64,000 bases of DNA, from positions 1,488,001-1,552,000 of the forward strand of contig RQOL01000660.1 of NCBI GenBank assembly GCA_013076295.1, written 5' to 3'. Source of the DNA: Sanderia malayensis (Eukaryota; Cnidaria; Scyphozoa; Semaeostomeae; Pelagiidae). The notes beneath the pieces were generated by a model. That model searched no databases and was not told the origin of the DNA. It was given only the letters and a program-made list of their open reading frames with translations. Every line of letters starts with the position of its first letter. Within the stretch, counting starts at the first letter, position 1. Both the position numbers and the translations under genes were made by a program. Shown piece after piece: positions 1 through 12,332 of the stretch.

Positions 1-83
1 AGCGAGCAGAGATTCGATTACCAACTTTGGGCATTTGTGCAATAGGAAATAACGATATATTGACCATGCAAAGCGAATTGTAC

Positions 84-311
84 CAATGCGAGCATCTTGT
101 GACGTTTTGTTGCAAGCTCTGTTCGCGTAGACAGTAGCTGAGTGCATTAAAATGCACATGGAATGAGGTGAATTTGTCTACAACATTGGATATCAAAACT
201 GTTCACAATCATTTATTGATTAAATGATATGTTTGATGCGGTACTCTGCATATTCCATTGCCTTCCCATAGTCACTACGTGACCATTACCGGGGAGATAA
301 ACCATGCAGTG
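84..311. repeat. Direct repeat, copy 1
   Basis: About 228 bp that recur almost unchanged at 916-1143 (offset 832 bp, a few substitutions). This copy lies in the intron upstream of the first DZF exon. Similarity starts at CAATGCGAGCATC and stops abruptly after AAACCATGCAGTG. No terminal inverted repeats were seen, so it is either a segmental duplication or a dispersed repeat. Confidence 0.85.
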
Positions 312-399
312 CACAATCTTACAAATTTATCACTCCTAAAACTTTTCAATTCAATTCCGCTTAGATGTTAAGTTAATGTATAATTTTCTGCTCTTCTAG

Positions 400-2243
<1,844 letters not shown>

Positions 2244-3047
2244 GGTTTTCTGTAGTGTGACACGTGACTTCGGAGAGCAATATGTGTTGCTGTTGGTAAA
2301 TGCTCCCAAAGATGGGACATTTTTTGGATAAGATGTCTATGACAATTACAAAGCACAACACTATAGCAATGTTGACGTATTTTTGGGAACACTATTAGAT
2401 ATGTTGTTAGATAAAGATGGTCTTTAGCAGATATGTATAGCTCTGAAAACCTAGCACATCTTTGCTTGAAGTGAAAGGATTTCTCGTGAGACCTTTTTGA
2501 ACATGTTTTGGCTTTCATAATCCTATTGCAACAGACTGTTGATAAAAGTGCTTGATAAAGCTAAAGCCACATTTCACAGCATCTGTTTGGTCGATTATGT
2601 TCCTATGATTATGTATTGTAGATAATTTACTGTTTGTTTTGTTGTTATTATGTTTTAACAGAGGTTTTGTTTCACCAAATTTAATCCAAGCGACCGTATA
2701 CGAATATGAATGAAATTGGTGCATCTTATTTTCGTTCTCCTCGCTGGCTATTCTCTCTGAAATGGATCATTGCGTTTGCTTGTAATTTGGTGGAGATATT
2801 GTGATACCAGCGACTAAGGAAATATTGTATTTCGTAATATCTCACGGAGATAAGGTGTCTAGTTTACCTGTTTGAAAGTGTCCTAAGTAACATGACGTCA
2901 ATGTGTTTTGCCTCGTCAGATCCGCACAATGTGTACATATATTGAAATTCATTTAAAATCATCTTTTCAAATATCCATAGAATTAGTCTTTTTAGTGAAA
3001 TTTCTGTCTCTAACAGCTGGAACAAGAGAATAGAGCAGCATGGCTTG
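2244..3047. other. Intergenic, 3' flank of the ZFR-like gene
   Basis: AT-rich sequence between the ZFR-like stop codon and the palindromic element. It contains no exon, RNA gene or repeat that I can support; short open frames on the minus strand have no family signature. It probably includes the ZFR 3' UTR. Confidence 0.5.
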
Positions 3048-3099
3048 TAGACCAAGCGAGGAAGGGGGTCTATCGTCACCCGACGAGGGAATTTACGAG

Positions 3100-3650
3100 A
3101 CCAACTTCATTTGGTCAATTTCAATACGCTGATTCCGAAAATCGATGTTATATGGGCGAAATCGGTACCACCGAGCCTCTATTTCATGTTTCAACCTCGT
3201 TTTTGATGGAAAATTACATTCACGAAAAATAGGCGAGTTCATGGATTCCAATCAATTTTTGGCTGCTGATTTCAAAAATTGAGGTTGTAAAGTAAAATTC
3301 GGCACATTTGTGCCTCGGTTCAATGCCGAAACCTCGTTTTCATGTGAAAACTTTGTTTTCGCCTGAAACTTATAAGTCAGCGATTCTTATCGATTTCAGG
3401 TCGCTGATGTCGAAAATCGATGCCATGCATCAAAATTCAGCATCACTGAGCCCCTATTTCATGTCAAAGCCTGGTTTTCATGTTTGAACTCCGTTTTCAG
3501 CAAAAAACATCAAAGAACGCACCTGTTAAACGTATTCAAAACGGACACTGTCCATATTCTAAAATTTGGAGCATGGTCAATGTCCATTTTTGATCAATCT
3601 CAGGTTGCTAATTTCGAAAATCGGTATTATTGTGCTCAGCCCCACTGAAC
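3100..3650. repeat. Degenerate subterminal repeats of the palindromic element
   Basis: Imperfect units recur roughly every 135-200 bp. Each has an AAAATCGATG-like core, then a GAGCCTCTATTTCATG-like block, then CCTCGTTTTCATG or a variant. The same series is found inverted at about 5620-6150 in the right arm. Clustered subterminal repeats of this kind often bind transposases; that role is inference. Confidence 0.55.
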
Positions 3651-3740
3651 TTCTATTTCAACAGAACTAGTAAAATATATTTACAAAAGATTATGCTATT
3701 GCTTATCTGCGTTCGAGAGGTCATTTTGTTCGTCGTATTC

Positions 3741-4781
3741 TTAGAATTCGTCTTCAGAAGAGTCATCCGTAAATTCATCCTCCAAGGCATCATCATTCGA
3801 TCCATTATAATCATCTTTATCTGCTTCGTTCGCATCCAGAAGCAGCTCTTCGACATTTTCAGGGAAGGCCTCGGCACTCCATGAAGCGTTACCCCTTGCA
3901 TCCCAGCCATGTTCCACTGGACTCTCAAGATCTAACTCCAACCGGTCAGCACTTCTGTATATGTTTGCTACATAAGCTGATCTTGCGATGTGCAGATGTA
4001 GATTAGCAGCACATGGTGGCATTAAACTCAGGTCAACCACTCTTCCTTTTCTTTCGAATACTTTCCAAAAACACTTTGAGCGGGCTTCGTTGACTTTCGT
4101 GACAGATGGAAAACCATAAAGAAAACATGTGAACTTCTCAAGCAGCTCGATATCATCTGCATTGGGGTTGACGTCTGTTCCAAGCCTTGCGAAGGCATTG
4201 ATAAATTCTTGTCGCTTTAACATCGCCTTCCAAAATGACTTCTTTCCCTTTCGAAAAAAAGCAGACACGTAATCGTTGCCGGAGAATGCATGCAGTCCAA
4301 CAACCGCTCGTCTTTTAATTGGAGAAATTGTTGATGATGTCACATCAATTAGTTTTCGGTTCTTCCCAACACCACTGTCCAACAAAACTTTAGCGCCCAT
4401 GAAATCGTGCGCAAGAAACAGTGTAATTATATTGATGTCCGCTGAAGGGGATCGTACTACCGCGGTTTCTCCAGGTAAAATAGGTGCAGCCTTTACAAGT
4501 GCTAGCAATTTAGTATCGGCTTCTTCGTGATTGCTATGCAGCTCTGGAAATGGTCTTGCGTCATCTTTGTTTATTTTCGTACATTGCGTTGCATTTGAAA
4601 AATATATGACGCGGTCATTCAAGCTATGTCGGTCGTCTTCGATCAACTGCTTTTTTTGAAAAGGAAAGAAGTCATTTTGGAAGGCGATGTTAAAGTGACA
4701 AGAATTTATCAATGCCTTCGCAAGGCTTGGAACAGACGTCAACCCCAATGCAGATGATATCGAGCTCCTTGAGAAGTTCAC
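3741..4781 (-). pseudogene. FEN/PIN-like 'HEEADT' transposon protein, C-terminal part
   Basis: A 346-codon frame ending in an acidic tail (DDSSEDEF). From about 4620 downward it carries the features of a family common in cnidarians and sponges: NHEEADTKLLAL, VVRSPSADINII, GLHAFSGNDYVSAF, KGKKSFWKAML, FTCFLYG and VNEARSKCFWK. The order of the Glu/Asp motif, SPxxD motif and SG-D motif resembles the XPG/FEN-1 I-region, so I infer a PIN/FEN nuclease fold. Family members usually have SPDTD and SGCD; here they are SPSAD and SGND, so activity is doubtful. The first ~45 codons of the frame are antisense right-arm sequence and not genuine. The true 5' half is absent, so this is a remnant. Confidence 0.7.
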
Positions 4782-5523
4782 ATGTTTTCTTTATGGTTTT
4801 CCATCTGTCACGAAAGTCAACGAAGCCCGCTCAAAGTGTTTTTGGAAAGTATTCGAAAGAAAAGGAAGAGTGGTTGACCCAGGGGATCTTTTAAGAAATT
4901 TTTACTGGTGGGGAATTTACGCAAAAGGGCACTTTCCTTAATGTAACGCAACTGACGGCAAAAACAAAAGTAAAGGGACGAGTATGCATAGTTGGTAAGG
5001 TGTTCACTGTCTTGCACATAACTCCTTACACCCATGCAGCGTATAGTTAGAAAAACACTAGATAAAACAATTTGAATATAGTACTCAAGATCATGATGCT
5101 TTCTGCATTTAGAGTTATTCAACAAAAGGGCACTTGCTAGTGGGGAATCATGGGCCAACTAGTGGGGAAATTTATGGGCCTGGTGGGGATTTTCCCCACT
5201 AGTTTGTATGTTAAAAGATCCCCTGGGTTGACCTGAGTTTAATGCCACCATGTGCTGCCAATCTACATCTGCACATCGCAAGATCAGCTTATGTAGCAAA
5301 CATATACAGAAGTGCTGACCGGTTGGAGTTAGATCTTGAGAGTCCAGTGGAACAAGGCTGGGATGCAAGGGGTAACGCTTCATGGAGTGCCGAGGCCTTC
5401 CCTGAAAATGTCGAAGAGCTGCTTCTGGATGCGAACGAAGCAGATGAAGATGATTACGATGCATCGAATGATGATGCCTTGGAGGATGAATTTACGGATG
5501 ACTCTTCTGAAGACGAATTCTAA
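4648..5523 (+). pseudogene. Inverted duplicate of the HEEADT protein 3' end, broken by a hAT MITE
   Basis: Plus-strand copy of the coding end found on the minus strand at 3741-4264. The frame runs through the LGTDVNPNADDIELLEKF-equivalent region and KVFERKGRVVD. A 346-bp MITE (4880-5225) interrupts it, and it resumes with LSLMPPCAANLHLHIARSAY and the acidic tail to the stop just after 5520. Differences from the left arm are few (for example EQGWD for EHGWD, DEDDYDAS for DKDDYNGS). It lacks the nuclease-like core and is certainly non-functional. Confidence 0.75.
4880..5225. mobile_element. hAT-type MITE with 8-bp target duplication
   Basis: The terminal inverted repeat CAGGGGATCTTTTAA pairs with TTAAAAGATCCCCTG. 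The element is flanked by a perfect 8-bp duplication, GGTTGACC, at 4872-4879 and 5226-5233. The length of 346 bp, ends of CAGGG type and 8-bp duplication are diagnostic of hAT. It inserted in the right arm of the palindrome after the arms were formed, since the left arm shows the empty site. Confidence 0.9.
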
Positions 5524-6526
5524 GAATACGACGAACAAAATGACCTCTCGAACGCAGATAAGCAATTGCATAATCTTTTGTAAATATATTTTACTAGTTC
5601 TGTTGAAATAGAAGTTCAGTGGGGCTGAGCACAATAATACCGATTTTCGAAATTAGCAACCTGAGATTGATCAAAAATGGACATTGACCATGCTCCAAAT
5701 TTTAGAATATGGACAGTGTCCGTTTTGAATACGTTTAACAGGTGCGTTCTTTGATGTTTTTTGCTGAAAACGGAGTTCAAACATGAAAACCAGGCTTTGA
5801 CATGAAATAGGGGCTCAGTGATGCTGAATTTTGATGTATGGCATCGATTTTCGACATCAGCGACCTGAAATCGATAAGAATCACTGACTTATAAGTTTCA
5901 GGCGAAAACAAAGTTTTCACATGAAAACAAGGGTTCGGAAATGAACCGAGGCACAAAGGTGCCGAATTTTACTTTATAACCTCAATTTTTGAAATCAGCA
6001 GCCAAAAATTGATTGGAATCCATGAACTCGCCTATTTTTCGTGAATGTTAATTTTCCATCAAAAACGAGGTTGAAACATGAAATAGAGGCTCGGTGGTAC
6101 CGATTTCGCCCGTATAACATCGATTTTCGGAATCAGCGTATTGAAATTGACCAAATGAAGTTGGTCTCGTAAATTCCCTCGTCGGGTGACGATAGACCCC
6201 CTTCCTCGCCTGGTCTATTGGAAACAAAAAGAATTTACATAATGGGGTCAAACGCATGGTTAACGGCAAGTGGTGGCCATTTCCTGTCGTCCGTATGTTG
6301 TTGTTATCAGAAATTGATCTGATCACAATCCCACACTTCGCAGGACTCACCAAATCATGGTGAGGTGGAATTTAACGCATTAAAACTGAGATAAAACAGC
6401 AAGATTTTTGAGAGGGTTCATCTAGATACAGAAATTGGTTATTATATCAGACGAAGAAACGTGTATAAAAATTAAACTCGCGTGAATTGTATGCTTTAAA
6501 CTCAAGTGGCGTGAAATTCGACGAAA

Positions 6527-8716
6527 ATGGCGACAGAAACAAACACGACTCAGTCAAACCAAACAACCCAGCACACGAATAACAGTGATTCATCATACCC
6601 AATATTGTTTCAACTGCAAACTGCAAATGATCGAAGAAACATTGCAACGGACACAGCGCTTTCTACACCATATGCATCCCGTAAAGGCACAACACACAGC
6701 CAGACAATGAAAAGAGTGCGAATAACACTGGCCTTGTTGGGAATAATTTTGATTGTCATGGTCATTTTCGTGTTGAGTTTCTATTTACCAGACAACAAAA
6801 CGGCGAAATTGAGCCCTGGGAAGGTTGAAGAGACACCAGAGAAAGCAAATATTGGAGCATTGGAATTCCATGTCAAACAATCGAGATTATTGATCAGAAA
6901 CGAGTTTTCGAAAACAGCTGTAAAAATCAAACTAAACATATCGAGCTCTTCGATTCGATTAAAACAATACGCTGGTAAAATCATCATCAAACAAAGTAAT
7001 ATAACGCTAACCCTCGGCCTAGACCTGGATAAACCAACAGAAAAATGTTGGAATGTATCTTTTGAGCGAACAGGATTGAACGGTGCCCCGTTACAAAGTT
7101 GTGTTGACATGTCAAATTCGCATTGGTTTGGTGTTGGCGAACTTTTCAAACAAACATGGCTGCTCGAAAATGTCAAATTAGACATGGCGCCGTTTACTAC
7201 TCACGATTTTGCATTCAATAAAAAGATAAAAGACAAAGTATTTGGCAATTTATTAGAACCGTATCTTCTCAGCTCTAAAGGTGTGGCAATCTTTATAAAC
7301 AGAGACACGCAACTTTACATGAGCATAAATTCTCCCGTTCAAAATGAATTGTGTTTTCAATCGAAAAGCCCTCCAATTTGCAACACGGATAAAATAACCA
7401 AGAGTAATCAACTGCTCCAGTACACAGTCTGCACGGCAAAAGATGCCAAGCAGGTCCACAAAGTTATGCTCGGAAAGTTTTTTGATAAACCCATGGCAAT
7501 TCCTGACTTACGAATGCTGACTGAACCCGTCTGGTCAACTTGGGCAATATTCAAAACCAACGTGACTCAAGCACAAGTTCTGGGGTATGCAAAAGCAATC
7601 AAGTCATACAAATTGCCAATTAGTCACATTGAAATTGATGATAAATACACCACAACGTATGGTGACCTTGATTTTGTACCAGCGAGATTCCCAGACCCTG
7701 TATCCATGGCGGAGGAATTGCACAATGCATCAATAAGATTGACAACTTGGGTTCACCCATTTGCTAATTTGGACTCGAAAGCGCTGAGTCAGGGGGCCGA
7801 ATATTGGGTGAAAAGTGGAGGAACGCCTGGGATTTTGAAATGGTGGAATGGCTACGGAGCTGTTTTGGACACAACTAATCAAAAAGGTGCGCAATGGTTC
7901 ACAAACAGGCTGAAAAATTTCAAAGAGAAGTACAAACTTGATTCGTTCAAATTTGATGCAGGAGAAGTGCAATATCTGCCATTGTATTGCAAGTTGTATG
8001 GCAACCCGAAGAATATCAATTACTTCTCGAAAGGCTACGGGGAGATTGCGTCCAGATTCGGTGGACTCACTGAGGTGCGTACAGGCTACGGTTCCCAGAA
8101 GTTCCCTGTTTTTTTCCGGATCCTTGACAGGACCTCATGCTGGGACTTGGAGAATGGTTTGAAATCAGTCCTTACTGCCACCCTCACCTTTGGTATACTC
8201 GGCTATCCGTTTGTCCTTCCGGACATGGTTGGGGGCAAGACCCATGCTCCCAAACCAGAGAAGGAGCTCTACATCAGATGGACACAACTGACAGTGTTCC
8301 TACCATCCATCCAATTTTCTATCGCCCCGTGGCAATATGATAACGAAACAGTGGCGATTGTCCAGAACGCGCTTAACATCAGAAAAAATATATCTGCAGA
8401 TATTGTCAGGTTTGCTAGGCTATCAGCTAGGAGTGGCGAGCCAATTGTAAGACCTTTGTGGTGGCAAGCACCTTTTGATAAAGTGGCTCAAGCTAGTACG
8501 ACCGAATTTCTAGTCGGAGACAAGTACCTTGTCGCTCCAGTTTTAGACAAGGGTGCGAAAATTCGGGTAATTCATATTGTGAATGGCACTTGGCAAGAAA
8601 TGTTTGGAAAATGGAACGTAATAACAGCAGGATTGGAAGGCAAAACTGTCAAGTATAATGTCAAATTACAAGACGTTTTCTACTTCAAGAACATGCACAG
8701 CTCAGAACACACGTAA
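6527..8716 (+). CDS. GH31 family type II membrane glycosidase, MYORG-like
   Basis: Single-exon gene of 729 aa. A short Ser/Thr/Asn-rich cytoplasmic N-terminus is followed by one hydrophobic segment at about residues 65-87, so the catalytic part faces the ER/Golgi lumen or outside. The glycoside hydrolase 31 TIM-barrel signatures are present: IDDKYTTTYGDLDF, the nucleophile motif FKFDAGE (Asp477) and the acid/base motif PFVLPDMVGG (Asp566). Then come RWTQL and the distal region EPIVRPLWW. Length and layout match vertebrate myogenesis-regulating glycosidase (about 714 aa, also type II), a GH31 alpha-galactosidase; the substrate here is not shown by sequence. The ATG at 6527 opens the frame and precedes the membrane anchor. 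The lack of introns contrasts with the neighbours. It is convergent with the HAX1-like gene. Confidence 0.9.
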   Translation: MATETNTTQSNQTTQHTNNSDSSYPILFQLQTANDRRNIATDTALSTPYASRKGTTHSQTMKRVRITLALLGIILIVMVIFVLSFYLPDNKTAKLSPGKVEETPEKANIGALEFHVKQSRLLIRNEFSKTAVKIKLNISSSSIRLKQYAGKIIIKQSNITLTLGLDLDKPTEKCWNVSFERTGLNGAPLQSCVDMSNSHWFGVGELFKQTWLLENVKLDMAPFTTHDFAFNKKIKDKVFGNLLEPYLLSSKGVAIFINRDTQLYMSINSPVQNELCFQSKSPPICNTDKITKSNQLLQYTVCTAKDAKQVHKVMLGKFFDKPMAIPDLRMLTEPVWSTWAIFKTNVTQAQVLGYAKAIKSYKLPISHIEIDDKYTTTYGDLDFVPARFPDPVSMAEELHNASIRLTTWVHPFANLDSKALSQGAEYWVKSGGTPGILKWWNGYGAVLDTTNQKGAQWFTNRLKNFKEKYKLDSFKFDAGEVQYLPLYCKLYGNPKNINYFSKGYGEIASRFGGLTEVRTGYGSQKFPVFFRILDRTSCWDLENGLKSVLTATLTFGILGYPFVLPDMVGGKTHAPKPEKELYIRWTQLTVFLPSIQFSIAPWQYDNETVAIVQNALNIRKNISADIVRFARLSARSGEPIVRPLWWQAPFDKVAQASTTEFLVGDKYLVAPVLDKGAKIRVIHIVNGTWQEMFGKWNVITAGLEGKTVKYNVKLQDVFYFKNMHSSEHT

Positions 8717-9555
8717 TTTATTCAACACGGTTACATTTTTATTGTTTTTGCGTTCTTTCTTGGATGCGTTGGGTTCATAGTTAATAAATCGAGAATTTGC
8801 TGTACAAAATGGTTTTTTATAAAAAAAATTGTGTTGATTTTTTTAATTGCTGGCTATTATGTGAGATGGGGTTCTTGTTAGAAATGTTAGCGCGACAGTC
8901 CATTGCAGTAACAACCAGTAACTTACTTGCAGTGACATACAGACGGGTATGTTTGCGCATCATTGGTTAGAAGGTTTGTTTGCCCATTGTTTTTGTTATT
9001 TGTATTATGTTTTACTTTCAAACCCCCAATTGATAAACAGATTACTTGTTGGTCTGAATATTTGATAATATCAGAATAAAGCATCTGAATAATTCATCAA
9101 AGCATGAGATAATTTGACCCAGATTGAAATGCAGTTTACCTATCAGTAACACATTTATAGACGGAATCTGTACTTCTGATGAAAATCGACACCAGGAGAA
9201 AACGAGAAAAAAGTCGTTTGCAAAAAGGGCTATTATGATTTCTATCAAGTCATTCTACGATACATACTTTTTGCCAAACCTTTATTACATTTGCAAGAAA
9301 CAAGACAATTTACAACGCAGAAAAATAGTAAAATACAAATGCGAATTTCACAATGAAGATTGCAACATCTGGGCATGGAATTTAAAAATTTGTACATTAA
9401 TTTCGCTTCCAGGGGAAGAAGAAGTCCCTCAAACTGTCCTTAAAATGTCCAGATGCAAAATTGTCAACACTTGAGTCAGAATTTTTGTCTGCAGGTTGAA
9501 ACCATTGACCTAAGAAATAAGGAGATAGTTTACAAGTTTACACTAAAAAATTAAA
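8717..9555. other. Convergent 3' flanks of GH31 and HAX1-like genes
   Basis: AT-rich interval between two convergent stop codons. A TTTATT at 9281-9286 is an AATAAA on the minus strand and could end the HAX1-like transcript. A 116-codon plus-strand frame at 9124-9474 has no recognisable domain and lies over the presumed HAX1 3' UTR; I do not call it a gene. Confidence 0.5.
8783..8788 (+). terminator. Polyadenylation signal of the GH31 gene
   Basis: AATAAA lies 67 bp after the stop codon of the GH31 gene, a normal distance for a short 3' UTR. Confidence 0.6.
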
Positions 9556-11880
9556 CTAAAAGAGCAAACATTTAAATGGAGATTGAAGCCTCAGTATCAG
9601 CATCACATTAAAATGAAGATTGTTTGTTTTGACAAAGAAGATTCCAGAACCTTTTCGTTGGGTTCTGGTCCAGGCATCTTCAAACTTTTCAAGATCACCT
9701 TGAAGAAGGAAATCAAATAGTTTTATAAGAAAAATTTATAAAACAATAAGGTTATGAAGTCCATATGTTATCAATAAAATAAATCTTTCATTTTTGAATT
9801 GATTTTGTTAATGAACTGTGCTATAAAAATCCATGAGTAACTTACCTTCATCCATATTGATTAAATTTTCATTTGTTTGTTCATTTCCACTTTTATCTTT
9901 TTTGATGATTTTTTTATGCTCTTGGTCACCAAGTTTCCTTATAACCGTTATCTGTAAAGCAACAAGCAATGTTTATTTGACAGTGGATCCATATGCTTAA
10001 AGCTTTTAGTTAGGTAAAGACAGAGCAGAGGACTGAACACGGTTGAGTTTAATGGAAAGCACAAACATCAGCCCACCTCCTCATTTCCTTCAGAATCTCT
10101 GACAGTTTTCTGACTCTCGACAGTCTGCAGATAAAATAGTAACATCAATTAGAGTTTTAAAGTGTTTCACTCAAAACAAGACAGCTTTATAACAATGAAT
10201 CTCCTCTTTGATAGCATTTACAGTGTAGTGCAACGTTTATTAGCAAACAGACACCACTAAACAATGGCAAAATAGTTTTATCCCAAAATTTTTCAAAATT
10301 AGTCATCTCTTTGCAAAAGCAACCTCTATTTGACAGAGAACTGTCTACAATGGGCAAAGTCATTGATCCAGCAGGACTCTGTTATATGGAAGTTCCACTG
10401 TAATTGGTTTACAACTTGGTCAATAAAATTGTGCTAAATTAAAGGCTTATGCATACTCCATCAGCAAGTTTCTTTGTTGTTATGCTTGAGAATTTTTGAA
10501 ATGAAAATCCATCAGTTGTGGGCCTTTTGATAACACCAGCTTGCTTTTCACTGCCTTCTTGGTCAATGATATCGCTTAATTTTGAGCTTCCAGATTCAAC
10601 TTCGCTATCAAAATCTAAGTAAAAAAGGAATGCACAAACCAATCCAATAAAACAGCAAAATACAAAATAATCATAGTAGTTTAAATAATGTCATTCAAAG
10701 GAGTTCATACCTCTGTCTTTGAATTCCCCAGTGTTTGTCTTCTGCCTGTTGTTTCCAAATGGAAAGGTCCAGGCCCAGTCCATCTGGAAAGTAATGTATT
10801 ATTATAAAGCTGGTGTAAAATTCCCATTGAGTAAAAACTCATGAACAAGATTGCATCATGACAAGATCTACAAGTGATTAATTACCATTGAATGAGGACT
10901 GGGTCTCTTTTCCTCTGTGTATCCATGTTGGAAAGGGATAACCTAAAACCAAGTGACCTTGAGTTTGGTTTTATAAGAATATGTTATGAATTTTGGTGGA
11001 TTTAAAGGATGGAACATTGAGGATTTTTAAGTTCGTGGCTATTTCACCTGATAATCACTGAATGGTTGTTGATCGTTTTTACGATGAAACATTTTGTCAC
11101 GCAGGGAGTCTTGTTTATCCTCTTTCTCATTTCTGTGCTGGGGTATTTCGGGACCTGTGACAAACAAATTATATGAAACAACTAAATAATGGAAAGTAAA
11201 GAATGTGAGTTTCACTGCAACATTCTTTTTTGATGTCCCAAAATCTTCTAAAGAATAGTTTTAGTTGGTGAAATGTTGGCATACCTTGGGCTTGATGCTC
11301 AGTTATTGATTTACAAATTTACAATGATTTGCAAAGTAACAAATTTCGCACAGTCAATAATAGTTAGTTTCTTCTTACCCTGAAGTTGAGGTGGAAAGTT
11401 GTGCACAAAATCATGCTCTCCACCAACACCAAATCCCCCGAATAAGCCGCCCATCATGCGTTGAAGCTCTGCCATCATGTTTTGTTCGATTTGAACAAAC
11501 TCATCATCATAATGGCTTTCATCTTCGGGACCAATGTAGATGCTGAAGTTTGGAAAACCATTTTGCCCTTCACCCTGTCCCGGCCATTGCCAACACTCAT
11601 GATAGTGTTGTTGATTGTCTTGGCCTGGATGGTGTTCGGAATGGCTCGGCCTATTCTTTAACAGGTCATCTTCAATATCTCTAAAATTCAATGTAGATTA
11701 GCAAACCAAATATATGCATGCTTCTTAACGTGTTAAAAACGAAAATTGTGTTACAAACAAGCCAAGGCCAAAATCTTCATTTATTTACCTCGGTAATCCA
11801 GTCACACCGACATCTGATTTTGCATTATCTGAACCTGTTAACTTTGAAATTAAAACCCGTAAATAATCGCTAAGTACCAT
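9556..11880 (-). CDS. HAX1: HCLS1-associated protein X-1 (HAX1) homologue
   Basis: Nine minus-strand exons join in phase to 361 aa: 11880-11789, 11680-11379, 11154-11048, 10942-10886, 10783-10711, 10614-10457, 10124-10077, 9951-9846 and 9698-9556. The start ATG gives MVLSDYLRVLISKLTG, like the HAX1 N-terminus. Family marks follow: an acidic/aromatic region with GGLFGGFG, the middle block QDSLRDKMF (compare the HAX1 LRDSML block), and the conserved C-terminal block FSSITTKKLADGTVESQK, then TVRDSEGNEEITVIRKLGD. HAX1 is a mostly mitochondrial, intrinsically disordered regulator of apoptosis and a partner of HCLS1 and HtrA2/CLPB-related proteins in vertebrates. The last exon, ending at TAG 9556, is lineage-specific and longer than the human tail. 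The gene is head-to-head with COG1. Confidence 0.85.
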
Positions 11881-12332
11881 TATAACAATATTGAGTATAT
11901 GTATATTCTTAACTTTTTTCCTGATTTCCCTGGCTCCGCGATCATATCATGTCGTAAAAATAAATAAAGTCTTCATATCATGACATCATCGTTGTTGTTG
12001 TTGCATCACATTTGCTGGCAGGCTTGACGCTGCGTGGCCACTCATGAAAGGATTCTTTGTCAATCAGTGTGAATTGCTGGTAAGCAATGCTCCTCCGTTG
12101 TTCAAAAGTGAGAACGTGGAACCAAAGATGGCGACCCTGTTTGCCAATAAAGACAAGACAACTAGAGCAAGGAAAAAGTATGCAAATAATTAGCCTCTGA
12201 CATATTATTCTTTTATCTAGTTTTACTGTGTTATTAGAATTATGAAAACCTTCAAAAATTCCGGGTAAGGTAAGTGAACTTACTTCATGATGAAAGGCAA
12301 AGAAACTTCATTTTAAATTGTAGATAAAGAAA
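11881..12332. promoter_or_regulatory. Candidate bidirectional promoter of HAX1 and COG1
   Basis: Only 452 bp separate the two divergent start codons, so both 5' UTRs and promoters must lie here unless 5' non-coding exons reach further. No clear TATA box was seen. The interval shows a GTT/GTTGTTG-rich tract near 11990 and a more GC-balanced stretch at 12015-12150. CpGs are not dense. Confidence 0.5.

Larger units (their letters stand above)
3048..6217. mobile_element. Palindromic DNA element with ~1.2-kb inverted arms
   Basis: The left arm (about 3048-4264) is the inverted complement of the right arm (about 4648-6217 once a 346-bp insertion at 4880-5225 is removed), at an estimated 95-97% identity by eye. 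A unique spacer of about 0.38 kb lies between. The outer ends read TAGACCA...TGGTCTA, and the three flanking bases on both sides are TTG, a possible 3-bp target duplication. Each arm holds the 3' part of an ORF encoding a FEN/PIN-like nuclease protein with an acidic tail, plus degenerate subterminal repeats. A 3-bp duplication and an XPG/FEN-like ORF would fit Academ elements of the XPG-bearing type; this assignment is inference. No full-length transposase is visible. Confidence 0.75.

Noticed and set aside
4736..4781. N-terminal ~15-45 residues of the minus-strand frame at 3741-4781
   Set aside because: They are antisense to the duplicated arm, so the apparent start codon is not the real one.
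9124..9474. 116-codon plus-strand frame between GH31 and HAX1
   Set aside because: No family resemblance, AT-rich codon use, and it lies over the expected HAX1 3' UTR on the other strand.
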